DNA from: Sphingobacteriaceae bacterium
GTDB lineage: Bacteria; Bacteroidota; Bacteroidia; Sphingobacteriales; Sphingobacteriaceae
Assembly (NCBI GenBank): GCA_024645045.1
Contig: JAHEGO010000007.1
Coordinates: forward strand, 1-64,000
DNA: 64,000 nucleotides
Direction: 5' to 3'
Positions 28,358-37,006 of this stretch are shown piece by piece. Positions within the stretch are counted from its first letter, which is position 1; every line of letters begins with the position of its first letter. Position numbers and translations under genes: made by a program. The notes below the pieces were generated by a model. That model saw nothing but the letters and a program-made list of their open reading frames with translations, was not told where the DNA came from and did not search any database.

Positions 28358-30352
28358 ATGGCATTTATTTTGTCAATTTCATTTCAAATCATACATTTGG
28401 CATCATATTCAAAAACAGTGAATCATAAAGCAACAAACAAATTATCTGCCGCTGGCATATTAATTACCCTAGGTATCATTTTTGGTGATATTGGTACATC
28501 TCCTTTATATGTGTTAAAAGCTATAATCGGAGAGGGGAAACAAATTCAAGCTTCAGTCATTTATGGAGGAATCTCTTGTATTTTCTGGACCTTAACTTTG
28601 CAGACAACCATAAAATATGTAATTATTACATTAAGAGCAGACAATAAAGGTGAAGGAGGAATTTTTTCTTTATATACCTTAGTCAGAAGAAAAGCAAAGT
28701 GGTTGATTATTCCGGCTGTAATTGGGGGAAGCACCTTGTTAGCGGATGGTATTATCACACCACCTATTTCCGTTTCTTCAGCAATTGAAGGCTTGAGAAT
28801 TTTATATCCAGATATTGCTACCGTTCCAATTGTAATTTTAATTATTACAGGTATATTTTTCTTACAGCAGTTTGGTACGAACATTGTAGGCAAAGCATTT
28901 GGTCCTATTATGTTTGTTTGGTTTGCAATGCTAGGGGTGCTAGGTTTGTGTCAATTGATTGTACACCCTGCAATTTTACATGCGATCAATCCTGTTTATG
29001 CATTTGATTTATTAGCGCACCATCCTGGTGGTTTTTGGATATTAGGTTCTGTGTTTTTATGTACTACTGGAGCAGAAGCTTTGTACTCAGATCTAGGCCA
29101 TTGCGGAAAAGACAATATTCGCATCAGTTGGACATTTGTGAAAATTACTTTGTTATTAAATTATTTTGGACAAGGTGCAATGTTGTTAACACAAGACGGT
29201 ATGTTATTAGATAACAATCCATTCTATACCATCATGCCTTCATGGTTTATTATTTATGGAATCGGAATTGCAACAATTGCTACAATCATTGCTAGTCAAG
29301 CATTAATAAGCGGTTCTTTTACATTAATTTCTGAGGCAGTAAGGCTTAATATTTGGCCAAAAGTAAAAATCAATTATCCAACTGAAACGAAAGGACAATT
29401 ATATGTACCAAGTATCAATTGGCTTTTGTGGGTGGGGTGTTTATTGGTTGTAATGTATTTCCAAGAGTCTACGAATATGGAAGCGGCCTATGGTCTGTCA
29501 ATTACCTTAACCATGTTGATGACCACTGTATTGCTAATGATTTATCTATATAGTATTGGAACATCACTTTGGATAATTGGTGTATTAACTTTGCTTTATT
29601 CAAGCATTGAGTTGTCATTTTTAGTTGCGAACTTAAGTAAATTTAGCCACGGAGGTTGGGTTACTTTAGTAATTGGATTGGCATTATTTATTATTATGTG
29701 GTCTTGGATTAGGGCAAGAAAAATAAAAAATAGGTATGTAAAATATGCCGAATTAGATGATTACAAAGATTTGTTAAAAGAACTAAGTGAAGATCAAACC
29801 GTTCCTAAGTACGCGTCGCAATTGGTTTATTTAAGCGGATCGAATTTCACTTCAGAAATAGAATCTAAAATAATTTATTCTATTTTTCAAAAGCAACCCA
29901 AACGCGCTGATATGTACTGGTTCGTGCATGTGGATGTTCAAGACGAACCATATACATCAGAATATAAAGTGATTGAATTGGTCCCTGGTCATGCATTTAG
30001 AATTGAGTTTAAATTAGGCTTTAGGGTAGAGCAAAAGATAAATGTATTGTTTAGAAAAGTAGTAGAAGACTTAGTTAAAAATGGTGAAGTTGATATTACA
30101 AGTCAATACGAATCATTACATAAGCATAAAATCCCTGGTGATTTTAGATTCATTGTTTTAGAGAAAAAATTATCGGCAGACAATTCGTTGCCATTGCATG
30201 AAAAAATATTTATGCAAATCTATTTTATTTTGAAAAAGTTAAGTTTGTCTGAAGAGAAAGGCTTTGGTTTAGATCTTAGTTTTGTGACGGTAGAAACAGT
30301 TCCCTTACTTGTTTCGCCAGTTAAGAATTGTAAGTTAACTAGGATTCAATAG
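28358..30352 (+). CDS. kup: KUP family potassium uptake transporter
   Basis: 664 aa inner-membrane K+/H+ symporter. The family hallmark GIIFGDIGTSPLYVLKA is at about residues 39-55, and GVLTLLYSSIELSFLVANLSK-like segments follow. About 12 membrane segments occupy residues 30-455, with a cytoplasmic C-terminal domain of about 200 residues. The ATG at 28358 gives a 28-residue extension before the first helix; a later start is possible. The 95-nt leader is too short for a c-di-AMP riboswitch of the ydaO type and none was seen. Confidence 0.95.
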   Translation: MAFILSISFQIIHLASYSKTVNHKATNKLSAAGILITLGIIFGDIGTSPLYVLKAIIGEGKQIQASVIYGGISCIFWTLTLQTTIKYVIITLRADNKGEGGIFSLYTLVRRKAKWLIIPAVIGGSTLLADGIITPPISVSSAIEGLRILYPDIATVPIVILIITGIFFLQQFGTNIVGKAFGPIMFVWFAMLGVLGLCQLIVHPAILHAINPVYAFDLLAHHPGGFWILGSVFLCTTGAEALYSDLGHCGKDNIRISWTFVKITLLLNYFGQGAMLLTQDGMLLDNNPFYTIMPSWFIIYGIGIATIATIIASQALISGSFTLISEAVRLNIWPKVKINYPTETKGQLYVPSINWLLWVGCLLVVMYFQESTNMEAAYGLSITLTMLMTTVLLMIYLYSIGTSLWIIGVLTLLYSSIELSFLVANLSKFSHGGWVTLVIGLALFIIMWSWIRARKIKNRYVKYAELDDYKDLLKELSEDQTVPKYASQLVYLSGSNFTSEIESKIIYSIFQKQPKRADMYWFVHVDVQDEPYTSEYKVIELVPGHAFRIEFKLGFRVEQKINVLFRKVVEDLVKNGEVDITSQYESLHKHKIPGDFRFIVLEKKLSADNSLPLHEKIFMQIYFILKKLSLSEEKGFGLDLSFVTVETVPLLVSPVKNCKLTRIQ

Positions 30353-30367
30353 CAGAATTTATAAAAT

Positions 30368-30396
30368 AAAAAAACCGCAACATTTGCGGTTTTTTT
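30368..30396. terminator. Bidirectional terminator between kup and the permease
   Basis: AAAAAACCGCAA and TTGCGGTTTTTT pair in a 12-bp stem with a 3-nt loop, flanked by A- and T-runs; it separates convergent genes. Confidence 0.88.
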
Positions 30397-30402
30397 ATTT
30401 TA

Positions 30403-32322
30403 TTAAATATTTAGTTTGCTCTTTTTTCTACTATAACTAAAGTAAATTATTAAACCAATTAAAAGCCATATTCCAAACCCAATCCAATTGGAAATGCCTA
30501 GCTCTGACATCATGTAAAGGCAGCAGACTAAGCCAAGTAAGGGTATAAGAGAGTAATTATATTTAAAGCTTAGTAGGGCTAACACAATACAGCTAATAAA
30601 GAAAATCCAAAGTGGAATTTTATGCTTGAATAATTCCCAGCCAGATTCAGTATAAATCTGTTCGTTTAAACCAGCAGTTTTCAAAAAGGAATGGTATTTA
30701 TTTTCAGGTAAAGATTCTAGGTAAGTAACCGCATCATGATTTGCAGCGTCGAAACCTTTAGCATCAAATAAATTAATTGTTAATTGTAATTTAGAAATAC
30801 TTGCGGTATCTAAACTGGTGATTAGTTTTGTAGGACTAATTATTTTCGATTCATTTTTTATAAAAGCCATGGTGTTTGCTTTTTCATAAATGAAAGAATA
30901 CATTAAGCCAATGATTAACGCAATTGTAAATATGTATTTGCCATTGATATAAGGTGTTTTAAATTTACCCCTTTGCACATTTGGATTGTTTTGTAATTTC
31001 AAAACGCCAGCACAAACTAAAACGAAAGCGAATAAAGTTCCAATGCTACAAAGATCTGTAACGATGGTAAGGTTCATGAAAAGAGAAGGGATAGCTACAA
31101 CGAAACCTGTTACAATGGTAGCAAACGAAGGTGTTTGATAGGTTTTGTGAATTTTTGAAAATGCCTTTGGTAATAAGCCATCTCTACTCATGCTCATCCA
31201 AATTCTAGGTTGACCCATTTGAAAGACCAAGAGTACGCTAGCCATAGCGATGATTGCAGAAACAGCAATAATACCAGACAACCATTTTAAGTTTAATTTT
31301 TCAAAAACAAAGGCCAATGGATCACCGACTGCAAGCGCTTTGTAATTAACCATTCCAGTTAATACTAATGCGATGGCTATATATAAAACAGTGCAAATTA
31401 ATATTGCCCACATCATGCTTTTTGGTAAATCTCTTTGTGGGTTTTTGCATTCTTCGGCAGTTGTAGAGATGGCATCAAAGCCAATATATGCAAAGAAAAC
31501 AGCGGAGACTCCTTTTAAAATACCTGCAACTCCATTGGGTGCAAATGGATTCCAATTGTCTGTGTCAACATAAAAAACACCGACCGCAATAACTAATAAA
31601 ATAATGGCAAGTTTAATGACTACCATGATATTGCTAGCGTTGCGTGATTCTTTCATCCCTCTATATACTAACCAAGTAATGAGTGTAATGATAAAAAGTG
31701 CAGGAATATCTAAAACAATATGATATCCGAACAGTGTTGGACTTAATTGAAATGCGTGGTAAGCATCTTGAAGTGTGCTATCAAGTTGCGTGAAATCTTT
31801 TCCGCTTTGTATGAGTTTATTTACAGCAGTAAAACCTTTACTAGCACTAAGGTAATCCATCGTCATCCATTCGGGTAAATGCACACCCATACTATGAAGA
31901 AATCCTGTAAAATAATCAGACCATGAAATTGCAACTGTTATATTTCCAATGGCATATTCCATAATTAAAGACCAGCCTATAATCCATGCTACTATTTCTC
32001 CAAATGCAACATAACTATATGTATATGCGCTTCCAGAAACAGGAACCATAGATGCAAATTCAGCATAAGCAAAGGCAGCAAATCCACATGCAATTGCTGT
32101 GAATAAAAATAAGTAGATAACCGCAGGACCTCCGTCTGCACTGGCTTTCCCGATGGTGCTAAAAATACCAGCGCCCACAATGGCAGCAATGCCGAAGGCA
32201 GTTAAATCCCTAACGCCTAAAGTTTTATTTAAAGTTTGATGTCCATCTGACAAGTTTTTGTCATTCATTTCTTGAAGGATGCCTGCAACAGACTTTTTTC
32301 TAAAAAGATTTTTCAAGATCAA
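30403..32322 (-). CDS. Amino acid permease (APC superfamily, cationic type)
   Basis: 639 aa inner-membrane transporter. The first helix contains GIAAIVGAGIFSTIGKAS, the substrate-site glycine motif of APC proteins. About 12-14 membrane segments are present. Two long non-membrane loops interrupt them, one near 130-195 and one of about 75 residues before the last helices (KIISPTKLITSLDT...). Translation probably begins at a TTG codon at 32322, since the N-terminal LFRKKSVAGILQE is family-like and lies before the first ATG at 32268. It starts 25 nt after the Nudix regulator stop and may be cotranscribed with it. Substrate not certain. Confidence 0.87.
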   Translation of the reverse strand: MILKNLFRKKSVAGILQEMNDKNLSDGHQTLNKTLGVRDLTAFGIAAIVGAGIFSTIGKASADGGPAVIYLFLFTAIACGFAAFAYAEFASMVPVSGSAYTYSYVAFGEIVAWIIGWSLIMEYAIGNITVAISWSDYFTGFLHSMGVHLPEWMTMDYLSASKGFTAVNKLIQSGKDFTQLDSTLQDAYHAFQLSPTLFGYHIVLDIPALFIITLITWLVYRGMKESRNASNIMVVIKLAIILLVIAVGVFYVDTDNWNPFAPNGVAGILKGVSAVFFAYIGFDAISTTAEECKNPQRDLPKSMMWAILICTVLYIAIALVLTGMVNYKALAVGDPLAFVFEKLNLKWLSGIIAVSAIIAMASVLLVFQMGQPRIWMSMSRDGLLPKAFSKIHKTYQTPSFATIVTGFVVAIPSLFMNLTIVTDLCSIGTLFAFVLVCAGVLKLQNNPNVQRGKFKTPYINGKYIFTIALIIGLMYSFIYEKANTMAFIKNESKIISPTKLITSLDTASISKLQLTINLFDAKGFDAANHDAVTYLESLPENKYHSFLKTAGLNEQIYTESGWELFKHKIPLWIFFISCIVLALLSFKYNYSLIPLLGLVCCLYMMSELGISNWIGFGIWLLIGLIIYFSYSRKKSKLNI

Positions 32323-32347
32323 TGGATTTTAAATCGTTGGAACTAAT

Positions 32348-33070
32348 TTATTTTTTAGGTTTTTTGAAAGCGTAATATTGAGCAGGTTTGTGCAATACGC
32401 CTTTTTGTTTTTCATCAAGTGTAATTAAGTATTCATTGTTCTTAATAGACTTTCTGAAATTTCTTTTGTCAAGCTCTTTGTTTTGGATAACCTCATACAA
32501 GTTTTGCAATTGACTGAGCGTAAATTTATTTGGAAGCAATTCTCTGCCTACAATATGTTGCTCGGGATGTTCTCGGATAATATCAAGTGCTTTGGCAACA
32601 ATGGTGTTATGGTCAAAAGCCAATTTTGGTATTTTTTTAATACTTCTCCATACTGTTTGTTCCGCAAAATAACCAGCCGAAGGGTTGATTTGATCGATGC
32701 GAACCAATGCCAAATATGCCACGGTAATAACCCTAGCCAATGGATCTTTTCTTCTCGTGCTTAACCAATCTGCATCTTTTGGGTCTTTCACCCTGTCAGG
32801 ATGTCCAAAAGTGTAAAATTGCTCAAGAAATAAGCCTTTTACGTTTGCTAAATCTTCTAAAATCCTAGCAGCAGCTTCGTCTAAGCTTTCTTCTTCTTTA
32901 ATTAAGTCTCCGGGTATAGCAAATTGCGGTTTAAAAAGCTCAGAAGTATTGGGCGCGGGGCCTTTTTGCTTGATCAACAGAACTTGAAGCTTATTTTCTA
33001 CTTCATTATAACCCAGAACTACACAGTCTACAGAAACATAGTTATTGTAATTCAGAAAATTATCCTTCAT
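32348..33070 (-). CDS. Nudix-family transcriptional regulator (NrtR/AraR-like)
   Basis: 240 aa: a Nudix fold (about 10-150) and a C-terminal winged-helix domain (about 155-240) with FTLSQLQNLYEVI and ELDKRNFRKSI, the pattern of Nudix-related regulators. The Nudix box is degenerate: Gly54 and Glu60 are kept, but the REUxEE core reads A-R-I-L-E-D (68-73), so hydrolysis is probably lost and the domain senses a ligand. The ATG at 33070 is chosen; an upstream TTG at 33076 is possible. It faces the kinase/phosphorylase operon across a 25-bp palindrome. The effector, perhaps a sugar phosphate, is unknown. Confidence 0.85.
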   Translation of the reverse strand: MKDNFLNYNNYVSVDCVVLGYNEVENKLQVLLIKQKGPAPNTSELFKPQFAIPGDLIKEEESLDEAAARILEDLANVKGLFLEQFYTFGHPDRVKDPKDADWLSTRRKDPLARVITVAYLALVRIDQINPSAGYFAEQTVWRSIKKIPKLAFDHNTIVAKALDIIREHPEQHIVGRELLPNKFTLSQLQNLYEVIQNKELDKRNFRKSIKNNEYLITLDEKQKGVLHKPAQYYAFKKPKK

Positions 33071-33091
33071 ATTCAAATTTCATATAAAAAT

Positions 33092-33116
33092 ACTTATTGT
33101 ATTTTGTACAATAAGT
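33092..33116. promoter_or_regulatory. 25-bp palindromic operator
   Basis: ACTTATTGTA, a 5-nt spacer TTTTG and TACAATAAGT form perfect 10-bp arms. It sits 22 nt upstream of the Nudix regulator ATG and 71 nt before the kinase ATG, in a good position to control both and to give autoregulation. The core TGTA-N5-TACA recurs upstream of the transketolase operon and three times before the amylase/SusCD genes. Confidence 0.7.
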
Positions 33117-33186
33117 GATAAATTGCAATTTTTAGAATTATTTAAATTTAAACGTAAACATAACTAATTTTTATAATAATATAAAT

Positions 33187-34050
33187 ATGTATTTAATAGC
33201 AGAAAGTGGCTCGACAAAATGTGATTGGATGTTGGTTGATCAACAAGGGAATTACATGGATTTGTACAAAACAATTGGGTTCAATCCTTTTTTTCACAAC
33301 AAAGAATTTATTTGTAATGAATTGAATGAAGAAAAAGCTTTGATGCATGTTGCGCCAAAAATAACAAGGGTTTATTTTTATGGTGCAGGTTGTTCGAGCG
33401 ATCATTATACTGGAATTGTAAAATCTGCTTTAGCTGTTATTTTCCCAAATGCAACATTAGTGGTTGATCACGACATGTTATCTGCGGCGTTTTCAACTTA
33501 CGATGGGGAGCCTTGTATCACATCAATTATTGGAACAGGTTCAAATTCTTGTTATTTTGATGGAATTGATGTTACAGAAGAAGTGCCTGCATTAGGATAT
33601 ATTTTAGGTGATGAAGGCAGTGGAAGTTATTTCGGAAAAAAATTATTAACAGCATTCCTTTATAAAAAATTGCCTGCAAATATTGCCAGTGATTTGGTTA
33701 AAGAATATAATATTTCTAAAGCAGCTATCTTCGAAAATGTATATGAGAAACCCAATGCAAACGTATACTTGGCAAGCTTTACAAGGTTTATTGGAAAATA
33801 TAAAGAAGATCCATTTGTAAAAGAAATATTAATACAAGGAATGCGAGATTTTCTAATCAACCATGTTTGTTGTTTTGATAACTACAAAGAATTGCCAGTA
33901 CATTTTATCGGATCTGTTGCTTTCCACTTCGAAGATGAATTGAGGATTGCAGCAGCAGAATTAAATGTTAAAATGGGAAGAATAATAAAACAGCCAATTA
34001 AAAATTTAGTTGATTATCATATTAAATATATTTTCCCTAAAGTTTCGTAA
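33187..34050 (+). CDS. BadF/BadG-type ASKHA sugar kinase
   Basis: 287 aa. The N-terminal phosphate motif AESGSTKCDW and later SIIGTGSNS and GDEGSGSYFGKK segments match the BadF/BadG/BcrA/BcrD ATPase family, whose bacterial members are often annotated as N-acetylglucosamine kinases. First gene of an operon with beta-phosphoglucomutase (overlap of 1 nt) and maltose phosphorylase. Maltose phosphorolysis leaves one free glucose, so a glucokinase-like role fits the context; this is an inference. No signal peptide, so cytoplasmic. Confidence 0.8.
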   Translation: MYLIAESGSTKCDWMLVDQQGNYMDLYKTIGFNPFFHNKEFICNELNEEKALMHVAPKITRVYFYGAGCSSDHYTGIVKSALAVIFPNATLVVDHDMLSAAFSTYDGEPCITSIIGTGSNSCYFDGIDVTEEVPALGYILGDEGSGSYFGKKLLTAFLYKKLPANIASDLVKEYNISKAAIFENVYEKPNANVYLASFTRFIGKYKEDPFVKEILIQGMRDFLINHVCCFDNYKELPVHFIGSVAFHFEDELRIAAAELNVKMGRIIKQPIKNLVDYHIKYIFPKVS

Positions 34051-34709
34051 TGTTAAAGGCTTGTATTTTTGATTTAGACGGTGTATTAGTTGACACTGCA
34101 AAATATCATTTTGTTGCATGGCAAAGATTAGCCAATCAGTTGGGAATAGCGTTTACCGAAACAGATAATGAACAATTGAAAGGATTAAGTAGAGATGCTT
34201 CCATTTCTTATATTTTAAAAAAAGGAAATATCGTTCTATCCGAATACGATAAGCAGCATTATATGGCAATGAAAAACGAGTGGTATTTAGCGTTAGTAAA
34301 TACCATGGATGAATCAGAAGCCTTGCCAAATGCGAAGGAATTGCTAATTAATCTAAAAGACAACAACATAGCCATTGCACTGGGTTCTGCTAGTAAAAAC
34401 GCAAGGTTAATACTTGAGCAAACAGCATTACTTCCTTTTTTTGACAGCATTGTAGATGGTACGCGTACCACCAAATCAAAGCCAGATCCAGAAGTTTTCT
34501 TAACTGCAGCAAACGATTTGTCCGTTCACCCAAAAGAAGCCATTGTTTTTGAAGATGCCATAAGCGGAATTCAAGCAGCAAATGTTGGCGGGTTTTTATC
34601 TTTGGGAATTGGCGAGCCAACCGTATTAACTGAAGCTGTTTGGGTATACCCTAATTTAACAAGTTTAAATTTTGAACAATTAATAAATTTATATAACAGT
34701 AAATTTTAA
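34050..34709 (+). CDS. pgmB: Beta-phosphoglucomutase (HAD family)
   Basis: 219 aa. The HAD nucleophile motif FDLDGVLVDTAKYHFVAWQ carries the phospho-acceptor Asp at residue 8 and the acid/base Asp at 10; the second motif is GSASKNA and the Lys/Asp segment is KSKPDPEVF with FEDAISGIQAA. It interconverts beta-glucose 1-phosphate and glucose 6-phosphate, using the product of the next gene. The start codon overlaps the kinase stop (TAATG). Confidence 0.95.
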   Translation: MLKACIFDLDGVLVDTAKYHFVAWQRLANQLGIAFTETDNEQLKGLSRDASISYILKKGNIVLSEYDKQHYMAMKNEWYLALVNTMDESEALPNAKELLINLKDNNIAIALGSASKNARLILEQTALLPFFDSIVDGTRTTKSKPDPEVFLTAANDLSVHPKEAIVFEDAISGIQAANVGGFLSLGIGEPTVLTEAVWVYPNLTSLNFEQLINLYNSKF

Positions 34710-34715
34710 AGTGAT

Positions 34716-36995
34716 ATGAAAAAATATTTTTCTGAAAATGAATGGCAAATAATTGAGAATGGATTTGATCCACAATTTCATGAGTCAGCCGAAAGTATTT
34801 TCAGTATAGGGAATGGAAAGATGGGACAAAGAGGAATGTTTGAAGAGCAATATTCAGGCAAGTCCCTACAGGGGTCTTATGTAGCAGGCGTATATTATCC
34901 AGACAAAACAAGAGTTGGTTGGTGGAAAAATGGTTATCCAGAATATTTTGCAAAAGTATTGAACAGTCCAAATTGGATTGGAATGAATATTGAAATTGAA
35001 AATGAATGTTTGGATTTGGCAAAAGTTAAAGTATCCAACTTCAAGCGTGTGTTGGATATGCAGCATGGTTTATTGCAAAGAAGTTTTCATGCTGAGTTAT
35101 CAGGAGGGAAGCAAATCGCAGTCAATGTAGAAAGATTTGTAAGTGCTACGCATGATGAAATTGCTTGTATTAGGTACCAAATTACCCCAATTAATTTTTC
35201 AGGAAAATTAAATTGGTCAAACTACGTCGATGGTTTAGTAAAGAATATGGATTCAAATTATGATGAAATATTCTGGGATCGCGTTGCTGAGGAAGCAATT
35301 GGCAATCATGTGGCGATTCAGGTTAAGACTAAAAAACTAGATTTTAGTGTTGCTGCAGGTTTCGAAATTAAATGTTTCGAAAACGATCAATTGCAAGAGC
35401 AAATTGCAATAAGCTCAAAGCCTTGGGTTGCATCGGCAGATTGGCAATTACAAATGAAGCAAGGAAATACCTATACGGTTGAAAGATTTGTAGGGGTAGT
35501 TTCTTCTTTAAATTATAGTAGTGATAGTTTACTAAAAGCATGTCGCAAAAACACCCAGCAAGCAGTTGCTTTGGGTTATGATGCATTGCGTCAAATGCAA
35601 ATGGAATATTGGAAGAATATTTGGTCACATTGTGATATCAAAATTGACGGAGACGTTGCAGCGCAACAAGGTATTCGATTCAATATTTTTCAATTGAGTC
35701 AAACATATACAGGAGTAGATGAAAGATTAAATATTGGGCCTAAAGGATTTACCGGAGAAAAATATGGTGGATCTACGTATTGGGATACCGAAGCGTATTG
35801 TATCCCATTTTATTTAGGCACAAGCGATCCAAAAATTGCCAAACAATTATTGAATTACAGGTTCAAACAATTGCCTAAAGCTATTGAGAATGCGAGTAAG
35901 TTAGGCTTTGTGAAAGGCGCTGCTTTGTATCCAATGGTTACCATGAATGGCGAAGAATGTCACAACGAATGGGAAATTACTTTTGAAGAAATTCATAGAA
36001 ATGGAGCCATCGCATTTGCAATTTATAATTACGAAAATTACACAGCAGACCTAAGCTATCGAGCAGAAGGTGGAGCGGAGGTGCTAACAGGAATTGCGCG
36101 GTTCTGGGCACAAAGAATTACTTGGTCTGAAAACAAAAAGCAATATGTTATGCTTGGTGTAACTGGTCCAAACGAATATGAAAATAACATTAACAACAAT
36201 TGGTATACTAATTATATTGCATGTTGGTGTTTGAAATATACATCACAAGTTTTAGCAGAATGGAAACAGTCAGATGCGAGTGCATACAATGCTTTTGCAG
36301 CTAAGGTGGAATTTGATGAAGTAACCGAATTGACTAAATGGAAACACATTTTTGACAATATGTTTTTCCCTTTCGATGAAAATGCAAATGTGTTTTTACA
36401 ACAAGAAGGGTACCTCGATAAAGAACAAATGCTTGCAAGTGATTTAAAACCATCTGAGCGCCCAATTAATCAGCATTGGAGTTGGGATAGAATTTTACGT
36501 TCTTGTTTTATTAAACAAGCAGATGTATTACAAGGATTATTTTTATTCGAAAATCATTTTGATTTGGCTACTTTGAAAAATAACTTCGATTTCTATGAAC
36601 CAAGAACAGTTCATGAATCTTCGCTGTCGCCTTGTATACATGTTATTCAAGCAGCCAAATTGGGTTACCAAGAAAAAGCATACGAATTATATTTACGTAC
36701 TTCAAGGTTAGATTTAGATGATTATAACCACGAAGTACATGAAGGTTTACACATTACCAGTATGGCAGGTACATGGATGGCTGTAGTGATGGGTTTTGGA
36801 GGAATGCGTGTGGTAGACGGAGCACTTTCATTTGCGCCAATGATGCCAAAACAATGGAAGGGGTTTTCATTCACGATTTGTTTCAAAGGTGCAGTCATTA
36901 AAGTACAAGTAAAAGATCAGAATGTAGATTTATCCCTTGTTTCTGGAAATCCTTTAACAGTGAAATTATTTGAAGAAAAAGTGCAGTTGAATTAA
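34716..36995 (+). CDS. GH65 maltose phosphorylase (or related disaccharide phosphorylase)
   Basis: 759 aa cytoplasmic enzyme splitting maltose with phosphate into beta-glucose 1-phosphate and glucose. An N-terminal beta-sandwich (about 1-270) is followed by the (alpha/alpha)6 barrel with GGSTYWDTEAYCIPFYLG near 351 and GEECHNEWEITFEEIHRN at 412-429, which carries the general acid Glu. KQADVLQG near 590 is the phosphate-site region. Trehalose and kojibiose phosphorylases are close relatives; the starch context and pgmB favour maltose. It starts 6 nt after pgmB. Confidence 0.9.
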   Translation: MKKYFSENEWQIIENGFDPQFHESAESIFSIGNGKMGQRGMFEEQYSGKSLQGSYVAGVYYPDKTRVGWWKNGYPEYFAKVLNSPNWIGMNIEIENECLDLAKVKVSNFKRVLDMQHGLLQRSFHAELSGGKQIAVNVERFVSATHDEIACIRYQITPINFSGKLNWSNYVDGLVKNMDSNYDEIFWDRVAEEAIGNHVAIQVKTKKLDFSVAAGFEIKCFENDQLQEQIAISSKPWVASADWQLQMKQGNTYTVERFVGVVSSLNYSSDSLLKACRKNTQQAVALGYDALRQMQMEYWKNIWSHCDIKIDGDVAAQQGIRFNIFQLSQTYTGVDERLNIGPKGFTGEKYGGSTYWDTEAYCIPFYLGTSDPKIAKQLLNYRFKQLPKAIENASKLGFVKGAALYPMVTMNGEECHNEWEITFEEIHRNGAIAFAIYNYENYTADLSYRAEGGAEVLTGIARFWAQRITWSENKKQYVMLGVTGPNEYENNINNNWYTNYIACWCLKYTSQVLAEWKQSDASAYNAFAAKVEFDEVTELTKWKHIFDNMFFPFDENANVFLQQEGYLDKEQMLASDLKPSERPINQHWSWDRILRSCFIKQADVLQGLFLFENHFDLATLKNNFDFYEPRTVHESSLSPCIHVIQAAKLGYQEKAYELYLRTSRLDLDDYNHEVHEGLHITSMAGTWMAVVMGFGGMRVVDGALSFAPMMPKQWKGFSFTICFKGAVIKVQVKDQNVDLSLVSGNPLTVKLFEEKVQLN

Positions 36996-37006
36996 TTAGT
37001 TATTTT

